DNA of 64,000 nucleotides from Apiosordaria backusii. Its lineage: Eukaryota; Ascomycota; Sordariomycetes; Sordariales; Lasiosphaeriaceae. How positions within the stretch are numbered: the first letter of the stretch is position 1; every line of letters starts with the position of its first letter. Made by a program: the position numbers and the translations under genes. Below are positions 22,894 through 35,434 of the stretch, piece by piece. The notes beneath the pieces were generated by a model, which worked only from the letters and a program-made list of their open reading frames with translations, did not search any database and was not told where the DNA came from. The stretch covers positions 496,001 to 560,000 of the forward strand of contig JAUKTV010000005.1 of the NCBI GenBank assembly GCA_030549205.1, given 5' to 3'.

Positions 22894-24669
22894 ACGCACG
22901 GTTGACGGGTTGGAAAGACGATAACAGCACGCTAGATGCATAGCTTTTTGAGTTGGGATAGGGGATGGGGCCACGAGGTTTCGTTCCAGGCACAGGATGT
23001 TCGGCCTAGCGCCAACACAAGACTTATAAACTTTATACGGCATCGCTGGGCGAGCCCGGGGTTCGGGTCAGGAACTGGTTGGGAATCATTGGCGGGTTAA
23101 AGAGGGGCTAGAGGAAATTAAGGATTGTTGCTGGACCCAACAGAGCGTCTCTTTTGCATTTTAGTCGCGGCTTGATACCCAAAAGAACGGAACGGTGTGG
23201 AAAACAGGACGAGGTGGTGGTGGGGAGGGATTTCATAGGACAAGTTTTGATGGAGAGAACTGCCGCCTTGATGTTAGGGTTGTGCATAGGTCGGGGGTTA
23301 TCGGAGTTGGGGGATGAGATATCAGATGGAGGGCAGGGGGGTCTGTCAGGACATTTGGAATACACGAGGAGTCCAAAAGATAGGTGTTGTTTATGAGATG
23401 GAATAATTTCATCACGGTGGTGTACATGTCAGATAAGACGAAAACGATAGATTTGGGGGAGAGAGAAAGCGGAAAGACAAACACGGTCAAATGATAGAGT
23501 TCAAAGCTAAAAAGAATCCAAGCATCTTTTCTGCTATTCTTGGTGTGCGAAGGACAGCTCTTTGGGATCTGACGAGTCAGGAACACGCTTGGACTACTCG
23601 ATAGGGGGCGCCCGAGTGTTTGGGCTCATGTCGATATTCCGAGGGAAGGGCGTGGGAATTTATCCACGTCTAGCCCTTAAGTGGTGATTTAGTCGCGGAC
23701 GGTTTCTGCCGGCTTTTCTTTTCTGTGGTACATGAAACATTCAAGCTGGCACCAAAATCCCCCCAGCGTTGTTAGTTGGTGTTCTTATTCCAACACTGGA
23801 GCATCAAACACAAGCTAGGAACAAAGACTTGATCCAGTCGCCGTGACAAAGCAGCTCTCTCTTTCTACTCGGAGGCCGATCCAATGAAACGGTCTCGTTT
23901 CTTGCTCAGCTAAGACATTCTGGACTGTCTGGCCTCGACTCCGGTGCACCCGACGGACGGGACGCAACGCGCAACCTTCCCTTTTTCACATGCGCGCCCC
24001 CCCCAAGATCAAGTAGCTCATGCGGGAGGTCAGCTTCTAAAACCGTTTTAGGATCTACCTACCCACGAGACCTCCCGGGATTGACTTCTTCTTTCCCTTT
24101 TTTTTTTTCTTCCTTCATTTCTTGAGGGCTTGTTTCTTTCCGTTCTTGGGTTTATTTATATACATCACCACATATTTTCTTCTTTGGTGTGTGTTCACAA
24201 GTGAATGGTGGACGGCGATACACACCATCGACAGACCCCTGCAAGTCAGTTCAGTGGTTACCTATCGTCACTCAGCCCACCGTTATCGCGATAAGACGTC
24301 GCGACACCACGGTTCAACAACGTCAGCTCAACTGCCAACTCTCAGCCTCCTCAGGATTTCTGTTGGGGGATTTTTCTAAAAAGATTCAACAGAAAAGGGC
24401 CTAGCTCCATCGGCACCATCGGGATTTTTTTTTTGGAGCTTGAAAGATTGCCGCTGCCGGGTCCGGTTTCTTGGGACGAGACACCGCCGCTTGAATCAGT
24501 TCGTAGCTCGACACCACAGACAGCTTGAACCAACCCCGCTCTCTCTCTCTCTCTCGTCATCCTCTCATCTCATCGGATAACCCGGCCCTGCCGCATATCG
24601 AAAGAGACATACATTGAGACACTGAAACAAACGTTCAGGACAAGTGAGACAGACATACAATCCGCCAAA
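22894..24669. other. Intergenic region before the aminopeptidase gene
   Basis: No gene is supported in 1.8 kb. A CT dinucleotide run lies at about 24538-24556, shortly before the aminopeptidase start, typical of fungal promoters and leaders. A pyrimidine-rich tract (about 24086-24125) precedes it. Confidence 0.4.
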
Positions 24670-26754
24670 ATGGAGGTCGATCACGACCTGGTTATGGTGG
24701 ATGAGTTTGATGCTCTGTTAGTTTTATCCTGGTGATTACTTACACCGCTTGGTGTGAGTAAGTGGTATGATATTGGGATATGAATTCTAACTTGACAAAA
24801 AATGCAGCGCCATCGAAGTCAAGTTGCCAAAAGGACACAAGAAGGGCTCGTCGTCATCATCATCCCCTACCTCGCCAACATATTCAAGCAAGGTCTCCGC
24901 GTCCAAAACTCACAATGGCGGTCCCGTGAATAATCCGAATCCCTTGAACACAGCCTGGCTCAATGAGAAGATCAAGTTCCCAGGTATTCCTTCCCCCCCC
25001 CCCCTTTTTGTCCCCTCTCACCCCAAACCACCCACTGACCATTTTGCAAGCAAAAACCCACGTCACAAAAGTAGCCTCCAACCTCGCCCCCACCGCCAAC
25101 GGCATCATCTACCTCCCCGGCGCCGAAGACAAATACTACGAAGACTCCGACCAAGGCCCCGCCTTCCGCCAGCGCCGGCACTTTTACTACCTCACCGGCG
25201 CCAACTTCCCGGGTTGCGCAGTAACCTACGATCTCCACCGTGACCACCTCATCCTCTGGATCCCCTACACCGACCCCAGGACCATCCTCTGGTACGGCCG
25301 CACCCCCACCCTAGAAGAAGTCAAAGCCTCTACCGACGTCGACGAAGTCCGCTACGTAGCCGGCGTAAACCGCTACATCTGCGCCAGCCTCACCCCCGGA
25401 GCCTCCATCTACGTCCTCCACCCCGACCAAGCCCCCCAGCTCGAATCCCCTAAGGGCGTCGTCCAGATAGACACCCACTCCCTCCGCCCCGCGATCGAAA
25501 CCGCCCGCGTGATCAAATCCGACTATGAAATCGCCCAAATCCGGCGCGCCAACGTCGTCAGTTCCGCCGCCCACAAGGCCGTCCTCTCCCGCCTCAGCCG
25601 GCTGAGCAACGAACGTGAACTGGAAGCCATCTTCCAAGGTTACTGCATCGCCCAAGGCGCCCACACCCAAGCCTACCCCATCATTGCCGGCTCCGGCCCG
25701 GCAGCATCAACCCTCCACTACAACGACAACAACTCCCCCTTGGCCCCCCATCAATTCGTAGTGTTGGACGCAGGGTGCGAGTGGAACTGCTATGCCAGCG
25801 ATATAACCCGCACGTACCCCATCCCAGGCTCGTTCTCCCCGGAAGCCAAATCCATCTATAACATTGTGTACAGAATGCAAAAGGAGTGCATAGAACAGAT
25901 CAAACCCGGGGTGGTGTATGCGTCGCTGCACTTGCATGCTTGTAAAGTTGCGATTGAGGAGCTGCTCAAGCTGGGGATTTTCCACAATGGGACAGAAGAA
26001 GAAATTTTGGCTAGGGGGACGGTTGCGGGGTTTTTTCCGCATGGGCTGGGGCATCATGTCGGGTTGGAGGTGCATGATGTCAGCGGGGGGGAGAGGTTGT
26101 TGCTGGATAGTAAGGGGAGTTTGGCGCCGGCGGGGGGGGTGAAGAGTAACCGGTGTAAGCTGAGTCCGAGTAAGCGGGAGGTGGTGCTGCCGGAGACGGT
26201 GGGGGTTATGTATAGGGAGGAGATGAAGGCTGCTGCTGCTGCTGCTCAGGGAGGGGGAGGGGGAGGGGGAGGAGGAGGAGGGGGGAAGAATGGAGGGGCA
26301 GGAGGGGGGCAAGGGGAAGGGACGACGAAGGTGCAGATGCAGAAAGCGAAAAGGACGGCGGGGGGTGGGAGGCAGAAGCTGCAGGAGGGGATGGTGGTTA
26401 CTGTTGAGCCGGGGATGTGAGCTTTTTTTCCTTTTCCTTCCTTCTATTTTCCCTTGACTACCCCTTGACCCCCTCTATTCCATCTATGATTTTGGGTACA
26501 AAAAATGTATTTGACGTGAAAGAGCTTATGCTGACATCCACGGGAACAGCTACTTCTGCAAAGAATACCTCCGCGCCTACTTCCTCGACGTCCCCTACCA
26601 CGCCCACTTCATCAACAGGAAGATCCTCGAGCAGTACTGGGACCTGGGCGGGGTTCGCATCGAGGACGACATTCTCGTGACCAAGACCGGGTGGGAGAAC
26701 CTGACGGACGTGCCGAGGGGGGTGGAGGAGATTTTGAAGGTTATGAATGGCTAA
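24670..26754 (+). CDS. Xaa-Pro aminopeptidase (aminopeptidase P), metallopeptidase family M24B
   Basis: Four exons (24670-24716, 24808-24983, 25051-26416, 26550-26754) give 597 residues starting MEVDHDLVMVDEFDALAIEV. The N-terminal creatinase domain includes YYLTGANFPGCAVTYDL. The pita-bread catalytic domain follows. Metal ligands are visible as the two aspartates of VVLDAGCEWNCYASDITRTY (about 312-324), the histidine of FPHGLGHHVGLEVHDVSGG (about 408), the glutamate of VVTVEPG (about 528) and that of VRIEDDILVT (about 567). The enzyme removes N-terminal residues that precede proline, using Mn. It has no signal peptide, so it is probably cytosolic. Between the His and the first Glu ligand lies an extra Ala-run plus Gly-rich insertion (about residues 455-495) not typical of the family. 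The last exon is confirmed by IYFCKEYLRAYFLDVPYHAH. Confidence 0.93.
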
Positions 26755-26948
26755 CTAACTACCTACCTTGCCTACCTTGCCTAACCTAATTCAAGTGATG
26801 TTTTTCAGTTGCGTTGAGAGTGAGTAAGTGGGAGATGTTGGGATACCACGATGTATGGGGCAGATAGACAAGGAGTCGTGGGATGGGATCGGAGTTTGGG
26901 TGGTGTTAATGTGGTTGTGGTTGGTTGATCTACGAGAAGGGATTTGTA

Positions 26949-26979
<31 letters not shown>

Positions 26980-27783
26980 TTTTGCGTGTGTGTATGTAAA
27001 TTCTGGCAAGTTTTTACCAAGTTTTTCATGAGAGTATACCTGCTTGCAAGTAAGAGAGGTTAATTGATTTTTGTTTGGAAAAACATGGTAGAATTCAACA
27101 GACGCTGTGGTATAGCGTATCTTCATGATACGAAATGTCATTGAAAAGTCCGAGTCTAATTAGCTGCTCCACGAGATCACGTCAAGTAGTTACACCAGAT
27201 ATGTAGCGCAACACAACCCACTCACCAGACAGAAGACAACAACAAACTACATAACTAACACTGATATTTACAACAATTAAAACATCTAGATAGATACATT
27301 GAACAAAACCACCAGCACGACTCAAAATCCCCTTCGCAGACTTGCAAATGTACGTATGTATGTATATAATATATGTAATGTATTCCCATCTATTTATTAC
27401 CCACCATTGTGAAGAACAAAGCCCCCCCCCCTCCAAACCCACCCAAATCGCCTTTTTGACCAAGACACCAACCAACCCCCTTCCCCTTCCCCTTGCCCAT
27501 TCCTTTTAATATGCGCCAGGCCAAACCAGCCCAAGTTCTTTATGAGAATATAAAAAGCCAGAGAAATAAAATGAACACAGCAGAATCTAAACTCGACGCC
27601 CCCATCACCGACATGCAAATGCAGTACAACCCCCCCCCCCCCCTCCCCCTCCCCGGCCAACACAGACAACGACAAATGAACCTCTAAAACCGAACATGCC
27701 ATCCCATCCGCTGCACCAACTCAACTCAAAACAGAGTAAAATGCACTTTTCTTCACCCCCTCTCAAACCTTTTCGAAGCAAGA
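26755..27783. other. Convergent intergenic region with homopolymer tracts
   Basis: This lies between the convergent aminopeptidase and ITC1 genes. It holds a 27-nt poly(T) run (26957-26983) and a 14-nt poly(C) run (27630-27643). No gene was seen. Confidence 0.6.
26957..26983. repeat. 27-nt poly(T) tract
   Basis: An uninterrupted run of T, followed by a short GTGTGTGTATG stretch. On the minus strand it is poly(A). It lies about 200 bp past the aminopeptidase stop and may be slippage-prone. Confidence 0.9.
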
Positions 27784-30700
27784 TTATTTCATACTCTGCC
27801 TCCCCTTCTTCCCCCTCGTAGCATTCGCCACCGGTTCCGCCACAACCTCAGCAGCTTGCTGCTCCTTCTTCTTCGTCGGCTTCCTCGACCTCGCCGGCGG
27901 CGGCTCAAGACTGTGCAAGTGCCCAATCTCCTCAATCGCAGTGGTGTTCGTCCACTTCAAGCACCGATACTTTGGCTTCTCTTCCTCCTCCTCCTCAACC
28001 GGCGCAGCGGTGGAGTGCCTACCACGAGTGCTTCGCTTGCCTTTGTGGGGTTCTGGAGAGGCAGCCGCAGATTGCTTGTCCTCCTCTTCCTTGTTTTCGC
28101 CGTTGGTCTCCTCAGCTGTTGTCCGGGCGGCGGCAGGGGTGTCAATCCCCAAATATTTCCTCCTGTTGACCATATTCTTCGCAATCTTGTCTCGGTAATT
28201 GACGAGTTCCTTGCGAAGCTTCAACTCGTTAAACCCCCTCGGATCGAGCCAGCTGAGCAACTTGTCGACGTCCGCCTCATTGTCATAATACCCCCACTGC
28301 CGCGCATTAAACACGCTCGTCTTGCCCTCCTCCAGCTTCTTCCTCTCCGGCACCGTCATCTCAAATTTGGCCTTGTACTCCTCCTGATACTCCTCCTTCA
28401 TGTCAATATACCCTTCCCTCTCCAGCTCGTCCGGCCCCTGCACCCAAATGCACCCATTCGCATACTCGGCTTCGGCCGTCGAGCTGTCCGGAAGACCCCC
28501 GTACGGCATCCCGTTCCTCTCGAACCAGTAATACCGGTTCCAAAACCTGTCCTTGCCCAGTACCCTGGTTCGTGGACAGTCAGCCTCCCGGAGATCATTG
28601 TCGATAATCGCAATCTCCTTTTCGCACTCGGCGATTTCGTCCTCCTTCTTTTGGATGTCTTTGAGAACCTTGGTGAACTGCTTGGATTGCTTGGGGACCT
28701 TGGCGGCGGCTTCGGCTTTTTCCTTGCGTTCGGCCTCCTTTTCGGCTTTGCGCTTGCGCTCGACGGCGCGGTCGTGGCCCCGGCGGAGTTTCCGGCCGTC
28801 TTCTTCGGAATCGGGAATCTCATCGGATGTGTGGTTAGCTGTGACGTCATCCACGTCAAGCATCTTGACGTCTCCATTAGTAGCTGCCTTGGTTGGCTCG
28901 AGTGGTGGGCTTGGTGGGAGGTTGTCTGGGAGAAGGATCTTGCGTTGGTCATTGAGACTCTTCAACTCCTCGATTCTAGAAGCCATGTTAGTTGTCAAGA
29001 CTCGATTCGGGATGTGTCACAGGTACTCACAATTGCTTCCTCTTCCTCTGCCACTCAATCTTCTCCTTTCTGTACGCAGTCATGGTCTCACTGCAATCCT
29101 CCATGTACCCACGAATGGCCTTGGTCTCCGCCGTCAGCATGCAAATAATCTGCAGCGCCTGAACCCGGTAGTTCACATCCAAGGTGGCATATCTCTGCTG
29201 AACCGTCTCCTGGCTGGGCTCAGTATCCACCGGGACTAACTGTTCCAACAGCTCCTCACAGCTAGCCTTGAGCCGCTCATTCTTAGACAGCTGGTGCAAA
29301 AGCCCCACCATGATGAGCTCCCAGCCGCCGTCCTTGAAATTGCGCTTCTTGAGCTGCTCGATCCACTCAAACCCTTGAAGGACCTCTTCGGCGCGGTGCC
29401 TGGGCGCATCCTCCATCTCTGCCTCCTCTTGCTCTGCCGCTGCCAATTCCGCCGCGAGCCGCTCCGCCTCCAGCTTGGCCAAGCTGCTTCTGGTGGCCCG
29501 TCCAGACGGTTGGGGCTCGGGTTCCGGTGTTGGCGCGGTGCTTTCCTCTTGCTCCTCTTCCTCTTCCTCCTCGTCCAACTCTGGGAGTTGAATCTGGACC
29601 TTCCCCCCATCTGACTCAGAACTAACCAGAATCTTGAGTACCGAGCAGTGAATCTCGGTGAAAAGCTCCACTGGCACCTCCTCTGAAGCGACAAGCATAG
29701 CTTCTACATAGTCGTCAAAGGTAAAAGAGTCCAGCTTGAATATTTCGCAGTAGACATTCAATGTGTCCCAAGTCTCCAACAGCGGACCGACACTCTTCAT
29801 GAGAATCTTCTCGCTCAAAGGCGACTTTGAATCGGCCTCGACTTCGACAGGCGTGTCGTTGCACATGAACTTCAGTGGTGGCCTCACATGACCTCTGAGT
29901 CCTAACTGCAAGTCCTCGATGGGATATTTTGGTGGAGGTGGGGGCGGTGGCGGTTCGGGTGTTTGCGCTACCATTGGTGGTGGGATCTGGCCGCGGAAGG
30001 ATATGGGGAACTGGAACGGATTGCCAGGGAGTGGCAAGTGCATAAACTGTCCAGGCTCGTGCACGTTACCGTTGGCCTGCATCGCTTGCTGCTTCGCCCT
30101 AAGCAAGGCACGCTCCGCCTGGGCAGCTTGCTGAGCTTTGGATTTGTGACTCTTAGGGGCCGGCTTCAGCTCGGGTAGTCGAACGGGGCCAGTGGGACTA
30201 ATCGATCCGGACAGAATGCTCGAGTCATGGTTCGACATTCTTTTTTGCGCCTGAAGCTGCTTTCGCTCCTGGAGCTTGGTGTCGAAGCGCAGGTGGGCTG
30301 GTACGCGCGTGTCGATGTGGTATCTCTCGGCAACCTCATTCTTGACCAACCAGGGCGCACCGTTCCAGGCTTCTCTCGTCACCGTCTTCTTGATGTATTG
30401 GCGCAGCACCTGCTTTGTGAAGATCTTACGGTCACGGAAGATGTGCGCATCGTCCACCACAGCCTCCTCGGCAGGCGACATGTTCAGGCTGACAAAGTAG
30501 GTTGCAAAGGGCTTCGAGAAGGTCCCGTCGGGAAGCACCTTGCTGCCGAAACGAGTCTTGTCTCTAACCACACCATGGAGCTTCTCGGTGTGCCCCATAA
30601 CCTCTACCAGAACCGCCTCGCCGGGGTAGTAGTCATTTTTGAACTCGTCGTAAATTTGGTCGACGAGCGTATCGATACGGGAAACGGTCGAAAACTGGAC

Positions 30701-31318
30701 GCGTCGGAGAACAGGGCCCTTGAGAGCTTCGGGGAAGATATCATCGACCTCGGCAGCATTGGCGAGCTAGGTAGGGCAAAGAACCCCTGTCAGTATGTTG
30801 CAAAGAACGAACAAGAAATTTGGCAAGCCTACCTCGCTTTCGAGCGCGTCAAAGAAAGTCAAACCAGAGTGACCAGTGATAGTACAGATGAAGCGTTTCT
30901 ACACAAGTGTGAGTATATGTGACCAAGGAGACCGACTTCAACATGAAAAGGGGTTAGGGGAAGTAGCATACTTGCTTATAAAAGTCCATCCTGCAATTAT
31001 GTTAGCATTGCTGTACTTGGAGGTCATGTATAAGCCAGACATGGTAAACGTACCGATTCAAATAGTCTTCATAGGTGGTAAAGACCTCGCCGGTCTGAGG
31101 GATATGCCACACCTACCAGGCAAAAAGTCAGCAACCAATCAATTGGTCAGGGGGGTCGAGGTGAGGGGAAACTGAGGTAGACATACCTCCGTCTGTTCAT
31201 CATCAATTTCAGGCACGGGCAGAAACTGCACCGGCTTGCGCTTGAATTGCACCTGGACATTCACAGCGGTTAGTTGTGACATGGGGACCACGGCGGGCGA
31301 AAAGCTGCGGCCTACCAT
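27784..31318 (-). CDS. ITC1: ISWI-complex accessory subunit ITC1/ACF1 (WAC-DDT-WHIM protein)
   Basis: Seven coding exons were deduced: 31316-31318 (the ATG alone), 31187-31252, 31054-31112, 30972-30990 (19 nt), 30833-30898, 29031-30766 and 27784-28975. They give 1046 residues starting MVQFKRKPVQFLPVPEIDDE. The WAC domain (about 20-190) has VWHIPQTGEVFTTYEDYLNR, RFICTITGHSGLTFFDALES and GHTEKLHGVVRDKTRFGSK. The DDT domain is near 395-460 (ETWDTLNVYCEIFKLDSF), WHIM1 near 540-570 (FKDGGWELIMVGLLHQLSKN) and WHIM2/3 near 790 (RVLGKDRFWNRYYWFER). Long Glu/Lys coiled coils lie between. Such proteins pair with an ISWI ATPase to space nucleosomes. In Neurospora the ACF1 homolog contributes to Polycomb-type silencing. 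All introns are GT-AG and in frame. The first intron (31253-31315) has a CTAAC branch site and no stop, so its retention would add 21 residues. Confidence 0.92.
30972..30990 (-). other. ITC1: 19-nt exon of ITC1
   Basis: This exon encodes the end of NRMDFYKQ. It is flanked by TGCAG on the 5' side and GTATGC on the 3' side. Without it the conserved WAC-domain reading frame breaks between LNR and KRFICTITGH. Confidence 0.75.
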
Positions 31319-33071
31319 GCCGGCGGCGGCGAGGAGACGAGTGCCGCGCTATGTAAGCCTCAAACACAAATCAGCTGCAAGGCTGGGATTCAGCCTTGGG
31401 AATTTTGAGGAAGCAATCAGAAGCAGTGGTGGTGGTGGTGGTGATAGTGGAAGTGGTGAAGACGCGGTGAGGCGGGTGATGGGGACGCGTTGTGGTGTTG
31501 AAGAAGCGGTGTTGTGTGGCCTGGGGTCGCGATCCGTGGCGGGTTGGGTGGAGAGGTCAGGGTTCGCGGGTGGTGCGGGTGTACGGGTGCCCAGGAGAGG
31601 AGCTCGCCGACGTACAGTACATGCAAGCAATAAGTAGGTCAACGGATTGTGGCGGATGAAAATGATATTCGCCGAGAGCTGCTTCTCGGAGATATCTCGT
31701 GGATACAAGCGAGGCGCGGCGCTGTGTTGCAGGGCGTTGCACGCAGAGAGAGTGGCCGTTGTTGAGGGAAAAGCTAGACGGCGGTGGGTGGTGGGAGAGT
31801 GGAAGTTGGAGGAGGAGGAAAAAGTTCAACAAGGGGAGGAGGGCGCGCAGGTAATAGGTCCAGTGTGCTGCTGTCCCGGACCCGCCAAGCAGGGACGGCA
31901 TATCCCATGGCTCCAGCTCCGACCCCCAAAAAGGGCTCCTCCTCGTCCACACCTCGACCCCCCCAGGAACCCTATCCTCCCGACAACCCGCCCGACCATG
32001 CAAGCTTTGCCAACGTTCTTGTACTCGCCATGCTCGCCGCGACGAGAGCTGTCGATTGAGCTCTGAAGCATTCCGATACGACAAATTCTCGAATATTTAT
32101 GCCATGTTAACCAGATGCCAAAATTTATTTTCCAAGGGTAGGGGTCCGCTCTTCTCAGTCAGAGCCAGCTCTCGAGGCCCCCCGGTAGACCACCACCCGC
32201 GCGTCGACCGTTGGGCTCCGCCGGTACCTCCCACCCAAGTCCCAGGCATTGCTGAAGAATACCACTTTGATTCTGCACCATTTTAATCCCCGGTGACAAG
32301 GAGAAAGCACTTGATATCTATTTCTTTCAATCTGGTGTTGATATTGGAGACGTGCCCCTGAATCTCAATTTGGACGCCAAACATGTGCTCGCTGTTTTTG
32401 GCAAGTACCAGTACCTTCACTAGCGGATGGGGGGTGCCACTCGAATCTCTTGACACGTTCGCTCGGCCATGTCAGTGCAATCAGCCAGCATTAGATCTAC
32501 TGCATCGGCACTCGCCGCATCTGGAATTGAATATTGATGCGCGCAACGTGCTGTTCCCCTCGGAATATGTCGAGGTGTATCTGGCCTGCACCGTGTAATT
32601 GCTTGTACCGGTACTTGGTGCAAGCTCTGCGGCGTGTGTTCGCGGAAATCGCCGTGTAAGTCAATCTACAGGAACATCATTTCTATGCCTCTTCGCAGCT
32701 CTGGATCTCTTGTGAGCGTGGGTGCAGCGGGTCCAATTGATGTTTGTTTGCCTCCGCTGCGTGTACCCCATCTGCAGGTGCCCTCATGAGATTCTTGTGC
32801 CCTCCTCAATTTGGTCAACTCAAATTCAGATCCAACAATGCCTGCCGCCTCCCACCCCCCGGCCTGTCCCAGTGTCTCCACATCTTCAAGTTGTCAGCCT
32901 CGCGTCGGCGAATCGTCGGCTTCCGATAACCTGATAAGCCGGGCCCAGACCCGCTTATTCAGCACAGGGGTTTCAACTTCATCCAAAGGGGGGTCCCGAC
33001 AGAGCTTCTGGAAGTGTGCAGCCTCGGGGGGGAGGAACTTGAAATTTGGATTGCGAAATGAAAATCTCTAT
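31319..33071. other. Intergenic region between ITC1 and ALG8
   Basis: This is the 5' side of ITC1 and the 3' side of ALG8. A 50-codon plus-strand frame from 31908 (MAPAPTPKKGSSSSTPRPPQ onward) was seen but not called. A short inverted repeat is possible in the GTGGTGGTGGTGGTG stretch near 31425-31440. No supported gene. Confidence 0.4.
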
Positions 33072-34707
33072 CTATGACGTGAAATAGACAACCAAAAAGC
33101 CCACCCAGCTTCCGACAACTCCTATAGCCGAATACGAACTGGTGAACATGAGGGGAAGGAACTCGTAACTTTTGCCAAAAATGATGCCGTGTAGCAGCGA
33201 GCAGTACAAGAGGAGCGGGATGCTCACTGTGATGTAGAGCGTGCTGAAGCGGTCGAACAAGAAAAACCTTGGTCGGCTCGATGCCGGTGCAAGACGGTCG
33301 AAGGCCATCAGGAATAGGATCAGCCAGAAAATTGTGTAGACCGTCTTGATGGGGAACTCGGCCGGCGTGAACAGGAGCGGGAACAATGAAACATGCCCCG
33401 CAACAGCCAACGGCCGGAAAGCCCCGAGATATCGTCTATCCTTGAGCGCGATGAGGCTGAATGGGATGATGACCAAGAGAATGGCCTTCTCGTGGACGTG
33501 CCAGCCAAACAGGAATGACGCATACCCGCATAGCGTGACAGCTCCGATGAAGGTGTCCCACGTGGGCTGAGAAAACAGCCTCAGAAGAGGGATGGCCTGG
33601 AATATCAAAGTCAAGGCGAAGCACACCTGCGGCGTGATGTCGGGAAGGACTGCAAATGCGGTGTCTCCGACCAAGCCACGGGTGACACTCTGCAGTGCGC
33701 CGCTCTTGACCGAGAGACCAATTCTGGGCGCGAGAACGATCAGGACCCGATCCACAAACGAATAGATAGCCCAGACATTTGGTGCCCAATAAGCATGGCA
33801 CAGACCCCGGGAGAAGGGGAACAGCCGGCTCAAGATCTGGGGGATCTGCCCCTTGAGCGCAAACGGTCCAAATGCCACGCCAAATATAGCCGCGATTCCC
33901 CCGCCCAGTTTCACACAGTTGACAAACTGAATCCGGAAAATCGACTTTGGCGAAAGACAGTAGGCTCTGAGAAGGAACACAAAGTATGCCGGCGCAAGGT
34001 AGAGGTAGATGTGCTTCATGCACAGCAGCGCCGCAAATAGCAGGCCGCTCCACAACAATGTCGACTTCTTCCTGGCCAAAACCAATGACCAAATCAGAAT
34101 GGCATACATGACACCATTGTACTGGAAGTGAATATGATCGATAATAAGCAGACCTGGTGACAACAGGATGGAAATGGCAGCCGCCTGGGCCGCGCGCTTC
34201 GATGCGCCATGGGTCGAGTCCACAAATCTGAGAATACTGGTCAGTACACGCGCATTGTAGCCTAGAACAGGGAGCTGTTACAATTGGAGAGCGTAGACCA
34301 AAAGAAGTTCTGTGATAATCACAGTGAACCTTTGAAAGTACACCGTCTGCCAGCTGTCGTATTCAAGATTGTACACCCTCAGCATGGCCGGGTCCACCAA
34401 CTTTGCGACCTGCGATATGATCCATTCAAAGTATGCGAAAAATGGAGGATAATCGAGCGTCCATTCCGACGTCTTTTCGTAGTACCACTCCCATAACGGC
34501 AGGCTGTTGGTGATGGCGAGCCAGTTGCGGTGGACTTCGAAATCGGTCGATTTGCTGATCAGACACCATCACGTCAGTCGCCTATGTACGTCGAAGCTAA
34601 TTTGGCGGATTCAAAACGGTAGAAACCTACTAAGCAGGAAATAGAAGAATCTTGAACGCGGCAGCTACTACGGCGCATTGCGCAAGAGTAGGATATATCT
34701 CCCCCAT
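33072..34707 (-). CDS. ALG8: ALG8 dolichyl-P-Glc:Glc1Man9GlcNAc2-PP-dolichol alpha-1,3-glucosyltransferase
   Basis: Three exons (34631-34707, 34282-34554, 33072-34227) give 501 residues. It starts MGEIYPTLAQCAVVAAAFKI. The first ER-lumenal loop carries TDFEVHRNWLAITNSLPLWE and WTLDYPPFFAYFEWIISQ, the hallmark acidic/aromatic motif of ALG6/ALG8 glucosyltransferases. HFQYNGVMYAILIWSLVLAR and LFGWHVHEKAILLVIIPF are further family motifs. More than ten hydrophobic segments fit a polytopic ER membrane protein. The HFQYNG motif and the overall length fit ALG8 better than ALG6. ALG8 adds the second glucose to the lipid-linked oligosaccharide before N-glycosylation. It shares a 727-bp divergent upstream region with the lectin cargo receptor. 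Confidence 0.92.
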
Positions 34708-35434
34708 GGCGACATGTCGGTTGGAGTGTCTCTCGTCTCCAGGGCGTCAATCGAAATTATGGACTTGTCCAAAATGTTGACAAGCTGACAGCAACAGCTC
34801 TGGTGGGGCCTGCACCAAAGTGGATCCTTTCCCGCACCATGCACCAGCCACACGTCTCTCGCACCGACGTTTGAAGTGCGACGCCACCGTTGAATGATCG
34901 AAGTGAACAAGCCACCGAATTCCCCGCAGGAGTCACTGCGGAGTTCAGCATGGACCCCTGTTTCTGGTCTTGAACTTTTGGAGCATCAGGTTCCGACTTC
35001 TCTGCAAGGAACAGCTGGTCTTTTGGAATCGGACCAGCGCCAGTCTCAGAACTCCAACATCAGAGACAGAAATATATATTCTTACTATTTCCACAATTCC
35101 TTTAGAGATATATCCTCCCTCAAGGATATAGCTACGGACTATCACTATCACTCTTCATTTCTCCATCCTGAATATCCCCCCCGCCAAATACCACTCTGTT
35201 TAAGCTTCCAGCCGATCCGACCCTGGTCGCCTTTGTATATTTCTCCACACTGACCGACCCGACCACCCGCCTGTCCGCTGTAGAGCCAAAGTGTCCTTAT
35301 CGGTGACCACTGTTGAAAACAGCCGGGACTGTTTTTTTGCAGGACGACTTATTTGACTTGACATACTCCGTGAGACCTCGCTCCTCTCGCCGACCCCCCC
35401 GTTGCGACCGAGAAACAAGCCAAATCGATCCAAG
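34708..35434. other. Divergent upstream region of ALG8 and the L-type lectin gene
   Basis: A TATA-like AATATATATT is at 35071-35080. An imperfect AT-rich repeat (TAGAGATATATCC, AAGGATATAGC) follows at 35102-35132. No coding sequence is supported. The two flanking genes both serve the early secretory pathway. Confidence 0.5.

Noticed and set aside
27856..29148. 430-codon plus-strand frame with Leu/Arg/Val-rich translation
   Set aside because: It is the antisense shadow of the ITC1 exons, which have clear domains and splice sites.
31908..32060. 50-codon frame MAPAPTPKKGSSSSTPRPPQ onward
   Set aside because: Short, with low-complexity start and no family or splice support.
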